The position numbers and the translations under genes were made by a program. A stretch of 64,000 bases of DNA from Opitutia bacterium (lineage in GTDB: Bacteria > Verrucomicrobiota > Verrucomicrobiia > Opitutales > Opitutaceae), in contig JACRHT010000002.1 in the NCBI GenBank assembly GCA_016217545.1, forward strand, positions 248,001-312,000, read 5' to 3'. Positions 25,167 to 33,415 of the stretch are shown piece by piece (position 1 is the first letter of the stretch; every line of letters begins with the position of its first letter). The notes beneath the pieces were generated by a model. The model did no database searches, was not told the DNA's origin, and was given only the letters and a program-made list of their open reading frames with translations.

Positions 25167-26234
25167 ATGTCGAACTACGTCGCACCCGCTTTTCTCACCG
25201 AGTTGCTCAAAGCCAAGTCGCCCTCCGGCGCCGAGGCGCAGGCTCAGGCCGTCTACGACAAATTCGTCGAGCCGCACGCCGACGCTTACGCCAACGACCC
25301 GCTCGGTTGCCGCTACGCGACTTTGAACACCAAGGGCGCGCCGACGCTGATGTTCGCCGGCCACATCGACGAACTCGGCCTCATCATCACCTACGTCAAC
25401 AAGGACGGCTACCTCTACTTCGACACGATCGGCGGCCACGACCTGAGCATCATCTCCGGCCGACGCGTGATCATCCAGACGGCGAGCGGCCCCGTGAAGG
25501 GCGTCACCGGCAAGCGCGCGATCCACCTCATGGATGACGAGGACCGCAAGAAGGTCCCGAAGAAGCACGAGATCTGGATCGACATCGCCGCCGGCTCGAA
25601 GGCGGAGGCTCTCCAGCGCGTGGCGATCGGCGACGTCGCGACCTACGACCACGAATTCGAGCTGATTCACGGCAGCGTCGGCACCGCCCGCGCCTTCGAC
25701 AACAAAGTCGGCGCCTACGTCGTCGGCGAAGCGCTCGTCCGCCTGAAGAAGGAAAAGGCGAAGCTCGGCGCGAAGCTCGTTTCGGTCGCGACCACGCAGG
25801 AAGAAATCGGCGTGCGCGGCGCGACCACGTCGGCGTTCGCGGTTGACCCGCACGTCGCGCTCGCGGTCGACGTCGGCCACGCGACCGATCACCCCGACTG
25901 CGACAACCGCCGCTTCGGCGAGACCAAGCTCGGTGGCGGACCGATCATCTGCCGCGGACCGAACATCAACCCGAAGGTCTACACGCGCCTCGTCGAATGC
26001 GCGAAGAAGGCGAAGATTCCCTACCAACTCGAAGCCGACCCGCGCCCGACGGGCACCGACGCCCGTGCCATCCAGATGGCCCGTGGCGGCGTGGCGTGCG
26101 GCCTCGTCTCAATTCCGCTGCGCTACATGCACACGCCAAGCGAGGTCGTGGATCTCGAGGATGTGGAGAACTGCGTGAAGCTGTTCGTCGAGTTCGCGAA
26201 GTCCGTGAAGAGCGGCGAGAGCTTCAACTGGTGA
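25167..26234 (+). CDS. M42 family metallopeptidase (glutamyl aminopeptidase/FrvX-like)
   Basis: 355 residues, the normal size of the M42 family of cytoplasmic, tetrahedral aminopeptidases. The zinc and catalytic positions can be followed: GHIDELG (first histidine and aspartate), AFDNKVGAY (bridging aspartate), TTQEEIGVRGA (catalytic glutamate pair), AVDVGHATDHPDCD and, near the C-terminus, RYMHTPSEVVDLEDV with the last histidine. No signal peptide. It is a monocistronic unit, ending two bases before a palindromic element and a strong terminator that also faces clpX from the other strand. Likely releases N-terminal residues from short peptides. Confidence 0.93.
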   Translation: MSNYVAPAFLTELLKAKSPSGAEAQAQAVYDKFVEPHADAYANDPLGCRYATLNTKGAPTLMFAGHIDELGLIITYVNKDGYLYFDTIGGHDLSIISGRRVIIQTASGPVKGVTGKRAIHLMDDEDRKKVPKKHEIWIDIAAGSKAEALQRVAIGDVATYDHEFELIHGSVGTARAFDNKVGAYVVGEALVRLKKEKAKLGAKLVSVATTQEEIGVRGATTSAFAVDPHVALAVDVGHATDHPDCDNRRFGETKLGGGPIICRGPNINPKVYTRLVECAKKAKIPYQLEADPRPTGTDARAIQMARGGVACGLVSIPLRYMHTPSEVVDLEDVENCVKLFVEFAKSVKSGESFNW

Positions 26235-26235
26235 C

Positions 26236-26292
26236 GTAGCGCAGGCGTCTCGCCTGCAATCACGTCCGAGGCAGGCAAGATGCCTGCGCTAC
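26236..26292. repeat. Palindromic GTAGCGCAGGC element (REP-like)
   Basis: Inverted arms at 26236-26257 (GTAGCGCAGGCGTCTCGCCTGC) and 26271-26292, matching at 19 of 22 positions, separated by 13 bases. Each arm also contains its own small palindrome (GCAGGCG..CGCCTGC). A near copy lies at 63327-63383. It starts two bases after the M42 peptidase stop. Confidence 0.75.
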
Positions 26293-26293
26293 T

Positions 26294-26342
26294 CTCGGAA
26301 ACGAACAAGGCGCGGTTTTCACCGCGCCTTTTGTTTTCCGAG
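26294..26342. terminator. Bidirectional Rho-independent terminator
   Basis: Perfect 9-base stem AAGGCGCGG (26307-26315) and CCGCGCCTT (26322-26330) with loop TTTTCA, extended by a further partly paired CTCGGAAAC/GTTTTCCGAG shell. T-rich bases follow on both strands. It sits between the convergent M42 peptidase and clpX genes and should end both transcripts. Confidence 0.88.
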
Positions 26343-26354
26343 TGTCGCGACCGC

Positions 26355-27665
26355 TCAGGCCGCGTCCTTGCTCGTGGATGTCGCCGCGCCTTTCGCGGCC
26401 TTCTTCAACGTCGGGCGCTTGCGTCCCTCGACGACCGCCTGATCGATCACGACCTCGACGACATCGTCGCGCTGCGGAAGCTCATACATCACTTCGAGCA
26501 TGAGTTTCTCGAGGATCGCGCGGAGCGCACGGGCGCCGGTCTTCAGTTCGATGGCCTTCTTGCCGATGGCGCGCACGGCGTCGCGCGTGAAGCTGAGTTG
26601 CACGCCGTCCATCGCGAAGAGCTTCGAATACTGCTTCACCATCGCGTTCTTCGTCTTCAGCAGCACTTGCTCGAGGTCTTCGACCTTGAGCTCGTCGAGC
26701 ACGGAGACGACCGGCAGACGGCCGATGAATTCCGGGATCATGCCGAAGCGCACGAGATCTTCGGGAGCGACGGAACGCATCATCTCGTCGGGCGACAGTT
26801 CGTGGTCCTTGTCGTTGATGTGGAAGCCGAGCGAACGGTGACCGACGCGCTTCTTGATGACCTGATCGAGGCCAACGAACGCGCCGCCGCAGATGAAGAG
26901 GATGTTCGAGGTGTTGACCTGGATGTATTCCTGGTTCGGGTGCTTGCGGCCGCCCTGCGGCGGGACGTTGCACACGGTGCCTTCGAGAATCTTGAGCAGC
27001 GCCTGCTGCACGCCTTCGCCGGAGACGTCGCGCGTGATGGAGACGTTTTCGGTGGTGCGGCGGATCTTGTCGATTTCGTCGATGTAGATGATGCCGCACT
27101 CGGCCTTCTTCACGTCGTAGTTCGCCGACTGGAGCAGGCGGAGCACGACGTTCTCGACGTCTTCGCCGACGTAGCCGGCTTCGGTGAGCGTCGTGGCGTC
27201 GGAAATGGCGAAGGGCACGTCGAGGATCTTCGCGAGCGTGCGGGCGAGCAGAGTCTTGCCGGAGCCGGTCGGGCCGACGAGCAGGATGTTGCTCTTCTCG
27301 ACCTCGACGTCGGTGAACTCGGCGGGCATCTCGATGCCGTCGCGGGCGGCCTGGCTCGGGTCGAAGTTGAGGCGCTTGTAGTGATTATAGACGGCGACCG
27401 AGAGGACCTTCTTGGCGTGGTCCTGGCCAATGACGAAATCGTCGAGGACCTTCTTAATCTCGGACGGCTTGACCAGGCGGAACGCCGGTTTGTTGGCCGC
27501 CGGAGCGTCGGCCGGGGTGGATTTCACCTCTCGGTCGATGATCGTCTTGCAGACGTTGACGCACGAGTCGCAGATGTAAACTCCTGGGCCCGCGATAATT
27601 TTGCGGACCTCCGCCTGCGATTTGCCGCAGAACGAGCACAGGGTCATGCGCGACGATTTGGCCAT
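26355..27665 (-). CDS. clpX: ATP-dependent Clp protease ATP-binding subunit ClpX
   Basis: 436 residues. Unfolds tagged proteins and feeds them into the ClpP barrel in the cytoplasm. The N-terminal zinc-binding domain has CSFC (residues 10-13) and CDSCVNVC with the second cysteine pair. The AAA+ module shows Walker [17 protein letters not shown], the substrate-gripping pore loop in [12 protein letters not shown], Walker [11 protein letters not shown] and sensor-2 [12 protein letters not shown]. The ClpP-docking loop reads SLGF where most ClpX proteins have IGF. It lies 77 bases downstream of clpP on the same strand, the usual tig-clpP-clpX order, and is closed by the terminator at 26294-26342. 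Confidence 0.97.
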   Translation of the reverse strand: MAKSSRMTLCSFCGKSQAEVRKIIAGPGVYICDSCVNVCKTIIDREVKSTPADAPAANKPAFRLVKPSEIKKVLDDFVIGQDHAKKVLSVAVYNHYKRLNFDPSQAARDGIEMPAEFTDVEVEKSNILLVGPTGSGKTLLARTLAKILDVPFAISDATTLTEAGYVGEDVENVVLRLLQSANYDVKKAECGIIYIDEIDKIRRTTENVSITRDVSGEGVQQALLKILEGTVCNVPPQGGRKHPNQEYIQVNTSNILFICGGAFVGLDQVIKKRVGHRSLGFHINDKDHELSPDEMMRSVAPEDLVRFGMIPEFIGRLPVVSVLDELKVEDLEQVLLKTKNAMVKQYSKLFAMDGVQLSFTRDAVRAIGKKAIELKTGARALRAILEKLMLEVMYELPQRDDVVEVVIDQAVVEGRKRPTLKKAAKGAATSTSKDAA

Positions 27666-27742
27666 GGTGTAATCAGATATCGGCCCCTAGAGCCGCTTAG
27701 TCGAGGGATTTTTCCCGTCAGAATTGGCCCTATGCCGGGCGT

Positions 27743-28363
27743 TTATACCGCGGGGGTGCCGGCAATCTGCTGCGCGTCGCGGGTAGAGCTGACCACGTGA
27801 TCGACGATACCGTAGGTCTTGGCCTCTTCGGCGCTCAAATAATAGTCGCGGTCCGAGTCCTTCTCAATCTGCTCGGCCGTCTTGCCGGTGTGCTTGGCAA
27901 TCGTCTGGTTGAGCGTCTGGCGCCAGCGCAGGATTTCCTTGGCCGCGATGGCGATGTCAGCCGCCTGGCCGCCCGCGCCACCGCTGGGCTGATGGATCAT
28001 CACGCGGCTGTTCGGGAGCGCGAAGCGCTTGCCCTTCGTGCCGGCGGCGAGGAGCACCGTGCTCATGCTCGCGGCCATGCCGATGCAATAAGTGACGACG
28101 TCGCACTGCAGGAAGTTGATCGTGTCGTAGATCGCCATGCCGCCGGTCACGACGCCGCCGGGCGAATTGATGTAGAGATGGATGTCCTTCTTCGGGTCCT
28201 CCATCTGCAGAAACAGCATCTGCGCGATCACCAAGTTCGCGACCACGTCGTCGATAGGGGTGCCGATGAAGATGATGCGATCCTTCAACAGGCGGCTGTA
28301 GATGTCCATCGACCGCTCGCCGCGGCCGGTGTTTTCGAGGACAATGGGAACGTAGTAGCTCAT
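27743..28363 (-). CDS. clpP: ATP-dependent Clp protease proteolytic subunit ClpP
   Basis: 206 residues, a full-length serine peptidase subunit forming the double-heptamer barrel. The triad can be assigned as Ser99 (GMAASMS), His124 (MIHQPSGG) and Asp173 ([11 protein letters not shown]). The oxyanion strand [14 protein letters not shown] and the handle helix ([12 protein letters not shown]) are intact. Unlike many homologues the N-terminal propeptide is very short. The ATG overlaps the trigger factor stop by four bases, so the two should be co-translated; clpX follows. Confidence 0.97.
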   Translation of the reverse strand: MSYYVPIVLENTGRGERSMDIYSRLLKDRIIFIGTPIDDVVANLVIAQMLFLQMEDPKKDIHLYINSPGGVVTGGMAIYDTINFLQCDVVTYCIGMAASMSTVLLAAGTKGKRFALPNSRVMIHQPSGGAGGQAADIAIAAKEILRWRQTLNQTIAKHTGKTAEQIEKDSDRDYYLSAEEAKTYGIVDHVVSSTRDAQQIAGTPAV

Positions 28364-29682
28364 TTGGTGGCGGCTGCCGGTTTGACGGTAGCCTTGGACA
28401 CCAGGAAATCAAGGGACTTGTCGAAAAGGATCTGCTGCTGGATCGCGCGGAACTGCTCGCGGTCCTTGCCGATCTCCTTGACGAGCTTGTCGGGCTTCTG
28501 GCCGGAGCGCATCGCTTCGCGCATGAGCCAATTGTTGAGATCCTTCTCGTCGACCTTGAGCTTCTCGACTTCGGCGATCTTCGCGAGCACGAGCTGCACC
28601 TTCACGCGCGAGAGCGCGGCTTTCGAAGCGCTGTCGTAGAGTTCCTTCTTGTTCTTCTCGAATTCCTCCTGCGGCACGCCGCGGCGCATGTTTTCCTCGA
28701 TGAACTGGCGCAGCACGCCGTCGCGCTCGCTGGCGATGAGGCTTTCCGGAACCGGGAAGTTCGCCTGCGCGATCAACGCGTCGGTGATCTGGCGGCGCTG
28801 GTTGGCCTTGTTCTCGTATTCCTTGCGGCCGGTGAGGCTCGCCTTGATCTGGGCCTTCAGCGCGTCGAGCGAGTCGACTTGGTTGTCTTTGAAAAACTTT
28901 TCGTCGAGCGGCGGCAGCGCGCGCTCGCGGACTTCCTGCACCTCGACCGCGTAGACGACCGCTTTGCCGGCCAGCGCCGGGACTGGTGCGAAATCCGCCG
29001 GGAACGTCACCGTGACGTCCTTCTTGTCGCCGGCCTTCACGCCCGCGATCTGCTTGCTGACGCCGGGGAGCAGGCCCTCGTTGGCGCCTTCGACTTCTTC
29101 CCAAGTCTGCGGAGCGGCGGCGTAGATCGCCTTGTCACCCACGATCTCGGTCAACGGTTTGCTCTCAAGCGTGCCGGTGTAGCCGAAACGCACGTAGTCG
29201 CCCTTCGCCGCGGGACGTTCCGCGACCTTGAAATCCGCCCGCTCGCTGCGGAGACCCTCGATCACCTGATCGATCTCGGTCTCGGTGGGCTCGGTCGGCG
29301 CGACCTCGGTCGCGATGCCGACGTATTCGGGGAGCGTGATTTCGGGACGGACATCGACCGTGACCTTCACGGCGGCGGACAGGCCGGGCGCGAACTCGCC
29401 TTCCTCCACGTCGACGATCGAGATGACGTCGAGCTTCGACTCCTCGAGGCCCTGACGGTAAGCCTTGCTCACCACGCGGCCCTTGAATTCTTCCTTCAGC
29501 TCCTTCGCGAAGCGCTTCTCGATCATCGCGGCCGGCGCCTTGCCGGGACGGAAGCCCGGGAGGCTCGCCTGCTTGGCGAATTCGCCGACGAGCGTCTTGT
29601 ATTCGGCGTCCACCTCGCCCTTGTCGAGCGTCACGGTGAGAATCTTGCGGGTTTCGTTGGTGTCGGTGATTTGAACGTTCAC
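28360..29682 (-). CDS. tig: Trigger factor, ribosome-associated chaperone/prolyl isomerase
   Basis: 440 residues from GTG 29682 ([13 protein letters not shown]). The frame is open for a further 900 bases upstream, but that part is antisense to tsaB and has no chaperone features, so the GTG is chosen. The ribosome-docking signature GFRPGKAP (residues about 43-50) is intact. The FKBP-type domain occupies the middle ([16 protein letters not shown] and [15 protein letters not shown]), followed by the long helical C-terminal arms. It binds nascent chains at the tunnel exit. It leads the tig-clpP-clpX unit, which places folding and degradation genes together. Confidence 0.95.
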   Translation of the reverse strand: MNVQITDTNETRKILTVTLDKGEVDAEYKTLVGEFAKQASLPGFRPGKAPAAMIEKRFAKELKEEFKGRVVSKAYRQGLEESKLDVISIVDVEEGEFAPGLSAAVKVTVDVRPEITLPEYVGIATEVAPTEPTETEIDQVIEGLRSERADFKVAERPAAKGDYVRFGYTGTLESKPLTEIVGDKAIYAAAPQTWEEVEGANEGLLPGVSKQIAGVKAGDKKDVTVTFPADFAPVPALAGKAVVYAVEVQEVRERALPPLDEKFFKDNQVDSLDALKAQIKASLTGRKEYENKANQRRQITDALIAQANFPVPESLIASERDGVLRQFIEENMRRGVPQEEFEKNKKELYDSASKAALSRVKVQLVLAKIAEVEKLKVDEKDLNNWLMREAMRSGQKPDKLVKEIGKDREQFRAIQQQILFDKSLDFLVSKATVKPAAATK

Positions 29683-29780
29683 GGCTTTAAATTCGGGCGT
29701 TTTCTGAATGAAAAGAGGTCGAGGTAAGTCGTCGCTCGCAGCCCGGTCAAGAGCCGTTTCTGGCCCGCACGCCGCGCGGG

Positions 29781-29896
29781 CAAGCTCCAAGCGCCAAGGG
29801 CCAAATCCCAAAGAAACGGGACACCACTCTTTCCGGTGCCGGACCGCCTGCATTTTGGCGTTTGGACTTTTGGAGTTTGAGATTTGAGGGCTTGGA
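29781..29896. repeat. Short-period CCAA/TTGG repeats in the tig-tsaB divergent region
   Basis: The 249 bases between tig and tsaB contain a run of short CCAA-bearing units on the + strand (29781-29816, CTCCAAGCGCCAAGGGCCAA) and, about 35 bases on, the same kind of run in inverted form (29852-29896, with TTTGGACTTTTGGAGTTTGA). The two arms are degenerate inverted copies. The AT-richer part would also have to hold the promoters of both divergent genes; I could not assign -35/-10 boxes with confidence. Confidence 0.55.
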
Positions 29897-29931
29897 GCGC
29901 TCGCTTCTCCGCCCCATTGTCGTCCGCGCTG

Positions 29932-30612
29932 ATGGCCTCCCTCGCTCAACTCCTTGCCACTCACGGCTGTATCCTCGCCGTCGATGCCGCCTCGACCACG
30001 ATCCAAGTCGGCCTCCTCCGCACTGGCCAGCCGCCACTCTGGCGCACCAGCACCGACGAAGCCGGCAAAGCGCTCTTCGCTCTCGCCGACGACGTCCTCC
30101 GCGCCGCCGACCTGACTCTCTCCGAGGTCCGCGCCTTCGTGTTCGACGCCGGCCCGGGCTCCATGCTCGGCGTGCGCACGGTCGCGATGGCGCTCCGCAC
30201 GTGGCAGGCGCTCGCCGCACGGCCCGCCTATCAGTTCCAGAGCCTCGCGCTCCTCGCCCACGAACTCGCCCGCACCGGACAAACCGGCGCCGTCATCGCC
30301 GACGCCCGCCGCGAGAGCTGGCACCTCGTCGCCTTCGCCGCGCCCGACCGCATCGAACCGCTCCGCCGCGCGATGTCCGCCGAAGTCGCCGCCACCGCCG
30401 CGCTTTGGCAACCCGCCGCCTTCCGCGCCTGGAGCAAGTCGCCCCGCGCCACGCAGGACTGCGCGTTCGACCTCGCGACCCTCTTCGCCGCGCACGCCGA
30501 CGCCGATCTCTTCACCGCCACCGACGCCCCCGACGCCTTCCAGCACGAAGCGCCCGAATACAAGAAGTGGTCCGCGCAAGTCCACAGCGCCGCCACCGCG
30601 AATCCGAAATGA
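29932..30612 (+). CDS. tsaB: tRNA threonylcarbamoyladenosine biosynthesis protein TsaB (divergent)
   Basis: 226 residues from ATG 29932; the frame extends 48 bases further but into repeat sequence. TsaB is the inactive ASKHA-fold partner of TsaD needed for t6A modification of tRNAs reading ANN codons. The fold opens ILAVDAASTTIQVGLL, where most TsaB proteins have DTS, and the nucleotide-proximal loop is FDAGPGSMLGVRTVAMAL in place of the usual GPGSFTGLRIG. Length and order of strands fit. No tsaD or tsaE is in the window. ATGA overlap with alr downstream, a neighbour found with tsaB in other bacteria. Confidence 0.82.
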   Translation: MASLAQLLATHGCILAVDAASTTIQVGLLRTGQPPLWRTSTDEAGKALFALADDVLRAADLTLSEVRAFVFDAGPGSMLGVRTVAMALRTWQALAARPAYQFQSLALLAHELARTGQTGAVIADARRESWHLVAFAAPDRIEPLRRAMSAEVAATAALWQPAAFRAWSKSPRATQDCAFDLATLFAAHADADLFTATDAPDAFQHEAPEYKKWSAQVHSAATANPK

Positions 30613-31760
30613 GCTCCGCTCAACTTCCGCTGCGTTGCTGGGCGGAGATCGATCTCGCCGCCCTCGAGCGCAACCTCCGCCTCATCCGCGCCTCGCTCCC
30701 GCCGCACATCCGCTACGTCGCCGTCGTCAAAGCCGACGCCTACGGTCACGGCCTCCCGCAAACCGCCGCGCGTCTCATGCACGCCGGCGCCGATCTCCTC
30801 GCCGTCGCCAACATCGCCGAGGCCGCCGCCATCCGCGAACTCAGCCCCGATTTTCCCGTCCTGCTCCTCGGCGCGACGCTGCCCGACGAGGAACGTTACC
30901 TCGCCGAGCTGGACCTCGCGGCCACCGTTTCCAGCCTCGAAGAAGTGCAGCGCTTCGACGCCGCCGCCCGCACCGCCGGCAAAGCCATCGCGGTCCACCT
31001 CAAGATCGACACCGGCATGGGCCGCCTCGGCGTCTGGGCCGACCGCGCGCCCGAACTCTACCGCGCCATCGTCGAATCCCAGCACCTACGCCTCGCCGGC
31101 GTGTTCACGCATTTCGCCAGCGCCGACGACGATCCGCAATTCACCGCCGACCAACGCGGTCTCTTCCTCCGCTCGATCGCGCTCTTCCCCGGCCTCGATC
31201 CGCGCCGCGTGCTCATCCACGCCGACAACAGCGCCGGCCTCGCCTCCACTCCCGGCGACGACAGCCCGTTCAACGCCGTGCGCGTCGGCTTGCTGCAATT
31301 CGGCGTCCTCCCCCACCCGAATTCGCTCCTCGCGCGCGTCCGCACGGAACCCGTGTTCAGCTTCCACGCGCGCATCGGCCTCGTGAAAGAGCTCCCCGCC
31401 GGCGCCACCGTCAGCTACGGCCGCACCCACCGCCTCGCCCGTCCCTCGCGCGTCGCGGTCGTCACCGCCGGCTACGGCGACGGTCTCCCGCGCGCCGCCA
31501 GCAATCGCGGCACGGTCCTCGTCCGCGGCCAACGCTGTCCGATCCTCGGCCGCGTTTGCATGGACCAGACGATCGTCGACGTCACCGACTTGCCCGCGCC
31601 ACCTGCCGCCGGCGAGTCCGTCGTGCTGGTTGGCCGCCAAGGCGACGCGCAGATCACGCTCGCCGAATTCAGCGCCGCCGCCGACACGATCCCCTGGGAA
31701 ACGCTCACCTCCGTCACCAAACGCGTCGCCCGCCGCTACAAGACCGCGCTCGGCGTGTGA
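30609..31760 (+). CDS. alr: Alanine racemase
   Basis: 383 residues of the PLP-dependent barrel family that makes D-alanine for peptidoglycan. The N-terminal CWAEIDLAALERNL and the PLP-lysine motif VVKADAYGHG (Lys41) are canonical. The opposing catalytic tyrosine is Tyr270 in TVSYGRTHRL. Other conserved blocks are KIDTGMGRLG, THFASADDD, AVRVGLLQFGVLP, TAGYGDGLPR and GRVCMDQTIVDVTD. It overlaps tsaB by four bases, and 46 bases separate it from the DUF1800 gene. Confidence 0.96.
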   Translation: MSSAQLPLRCWAEIDLAALERNLRLIRASLPPHIRYVAVVKADAYGHGLPQTAARLMHAGADLLAVANIAEAAAIRELSPDFPVLLLGATLPDEERYLAELDLAATVSSLEEVQRFDAAARTAGKAIAVHLKIDTGMGRLGVWADRAPELYRAIVESQHLRLAGVFTHFASADDDPQFTADQRGLFLRSIALFPGLDPRRVLIHADNSAGLASTPGDDSPFNAVRVGLLQFGVLPHPNSLLARVRTEPVFSFHARIGLVKELPAGATVSYGRTHRLARPSRVAVVTAGYGDGLPRAASNRGTVLVRGQRCPILGRVCMDQTIVDVTDLPAPPAAGESVVLVGRQGDAQITLAEFSAAADTIPWETLTSVTKRVARRYKTALGV

Positions 31761-31806
31761 AACTTCCGTGCGGCGCAGCGCGTCTCATGGACAACCTCCC
31801 GCGCTC

Positions 31807-33303
31807 ATGGCCACTGCCGTTCCTTCGCTTCGTTCCCTTTCTCCGCAAGAAGCCTGGCAACCCCTCCCCGCCACCGAGTGGGACGAGGCCGCCGCCCGCC
31901 ACCTCCTCCGCCGCATCGGCTGGTCGGCGACACCCACCGAGACCGCCCGCGCGCTCAAGGACGGCCCTGTCGAAACCCTGAAGCGCGCCTTCTCGCACGC
32001 CGTCGCTTTCCCGAAACCCGCCCTCATCGCCCAGCTCGAAACCGACGGCCCCGAACTCCTCCGCGCCATGGCCCGCGGCGACGCCGAGCAAAAACGCCTC
32101 GCCGCGCAGGACGCCCGCGAACGCTCCCGCGAGGCACTCGCGGACATGACCGTCCAGTGGCTGCAACTCGCCGCGAAGCCCGAGCACGCGCCCTTTGAAA
32201 AATGGTGCCTGTTCCTCCATGACGTCTGGGTCGTCGGGGCCGAGAAGGTCAAGAACTCCGCCCTGCTCTACCAACACCAGGACTGGATCCGCCGTGCCGC
32301 ACTCTCGTCCGCGCCGGTGCTCGCCAAGGCGATGTCCCGCTCGCCTGCGATGATCGTCTACCTCGACCTGCAACAGAGCAAAGCCGAGGCGCCCAACGAG
32401 AATTTCGCCCGCGAACTCTTCGAGCTCTTCACCCTCGGCGAAGGCAACTACACCGAGAACGACATCAAGCAGGCCGCGCGCGCCTTCACCGGCTACCGCC
32501 AGGTCGCCGGCAAATTCGTTTTCCAGCGCCGCCAGCACGACACCGGCGCGAAAACCGTCTTCGGCCAAACCGGCAACTTCGACGGCGACGGCATCATCGA
32601 CCTCGTCTTCCGCCAGAAAGCCGCCGGCACGTTCCTGCCGCGCGAGATGGTGAAGTTCTACCTCAGCGAAACCGCCCTGCCCGCCGACTACACCGACGCC
32701 CTCGGCGCGTGGTGGGCGCAACAAGGCTACAAATTCGGCTCCCTCCTCGGCGCCTTCTTCGGCAGCCGCCTCTTCTACGCCGAGGAATTTCGCGGCAACT
32801 TCATCAAGAGCCCGCTCCAGTATTTCCTCGGCCTCACGCAGGACCTCGACCTCACGCCCGCGCCGCTCGCCCGCCAGATCATCGGCGCGCTGCGCTCGAT
32901 GGGCCAGATGCCGTTCAATCCGCCGAACGTCCGCGGCTGGGTCGGCGGCCGCAACTGGATCAACTCCGCCACGCTCTCCACGCGCCGCGCCGTCGCCAAC
33001 GCCCTGCTCAACCCGCTCAACGAGTCCACGCTCAACGCCGACGAACTCTTCGAACTCGACGTCGCCGCCACCAACGGCGTCTCGAACTTCACGCTCGCAC
33101 CGAGCCGCCTCGACGCCTGGGCCAAGCTTCCGCCCGCCGAAGCCGCCCGCGCGTTGCTTCAAGTCGCGCTTCCCGCGCAAGCCGACCCCGCGCTCGCCGA
33201 CGAACTCGCCGGTTTCCTCGCCAAGGGCAACGCCGCGCCCCGCGCCCGCGTCCGCACCGCCCTCGCCACGCTCCTCGAGTCGCCCAACTACCAGCTCTGC
33301 TGA
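31807..33303 (+). CDS. DUF1800 family protein
   Basis: 498 residues starting at ATG 31807. DUF1800 proteins are large, mostly helical and usually encoded directly upstream of a DUF1501 protein, as here; their biochemical role is not known. Recognisable blocks are DEAAARHLLRRIGWSATPTE near the N-terminus, the conserved NENFARELFELFTLGEGNYT followed by DIKQAARAFTG, and the C-terminal FNPPNVRGWVGGRNWINSAT. No Sec or Tat signal is visible at this start, although other members are secreted. The TGA at 33301-33303 is followed by a 112-base gap with short-period repeats. Confidence 0.9.
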   Translation: MATAVPSLRSLSPQEAWQPLPATEWDEAAARHLLRRIGWSATPTETARALKDGPVETLKRAFSHAVAFPKPALIAQLETDGPELLRAMARGDAEQKRLAAQDARERSREALADMTVQWLQLAAKPEHAPFEKWCLFLHDVWVVGAEKVKNSALLYQHQDWIRRAALSSAPVLAKAMSRSPAMIVYLDLQQSKAEAPNENFARELFELFTLGEGNYTENDIKQAARAFTGYRQVAGKFVFQRRQHDTGAKTVFGQTGNFDGDGIIDLVFRQKAAGTFLPREMVKFYLSETALPADYTDALGAWWAQQGYKFGSLLGAFFGSRLFYAEEFRGNFIKSPLQYFLGLTQDLDLTPAPLARQIIGALRSMGQMPFNPPNVRGWVGGRNWINSATLSTRRAVANALLNPLNESTLNADELFELDVAATNGVSNFTLAPSRLDAWAKLPPAEAARALLQVALPAQADPALADELAGFLAKGNAAPRARVRTALATLLESPNYQLC

Positions 33304-33308
33304 GCGAG

Positions 33309-33336
33309 CAGTCAGCCGTCAGCGTTCAGTGATCAG
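33309..33336. repeat. Short-period TCAG repeat
   Basis: The 28 bases following the DUF1800 stop are an irregular series of 6-8 base units each carrying TCAG (CAGTCAGCCGTCAGCGTTCA followed by GTGATCAG). It shares the CAG/TCAG theme with the CTCAGCT repeat 40 bases downstream. Confidence 0.45.
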
Positions 33337-33374
33337 CCCGCGCTCCCACACCCCCCCTTAACTCTGAGCAACCG

Positions 33375-33406
33375 TCTCTCAGCTCTAGACTCTCAGCTCT
33401 CAGCTT
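33375..33406. repeat. CTCAGCT short-period repeat, copy 1
   Basis: Three to four 7-base units of the form CTCAGCT, one degenerate (CTAGACT), directly upstream of the DUF1501 start. Copies of the same motif lie at 48301-48332 inside a gene and at 48779-48815 across a stop codon. Confidence 0.7.
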
Positions 33407-33415
33407 TTCTTCCCG

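Noticed and set aside
26280-27800. 506-codon plus-strand open frame across clpX
   Set aside because: Antisense to an unmistakable ClpX, and it runs through the terminator and intergenic region.
29683-30585. Long N-terminal extension of trigger factor (741 codons in all)
   Set aside because: The extra part is antisense to tsaB and crosses repeats; the GTG at 29682 gives the normal trigger factor length and start.
33304-33415. Repeats here as a CRISPR array
   Set aside because: Units are 6-8 bases, irregular, and have no spacers; no cas gene is in the window.
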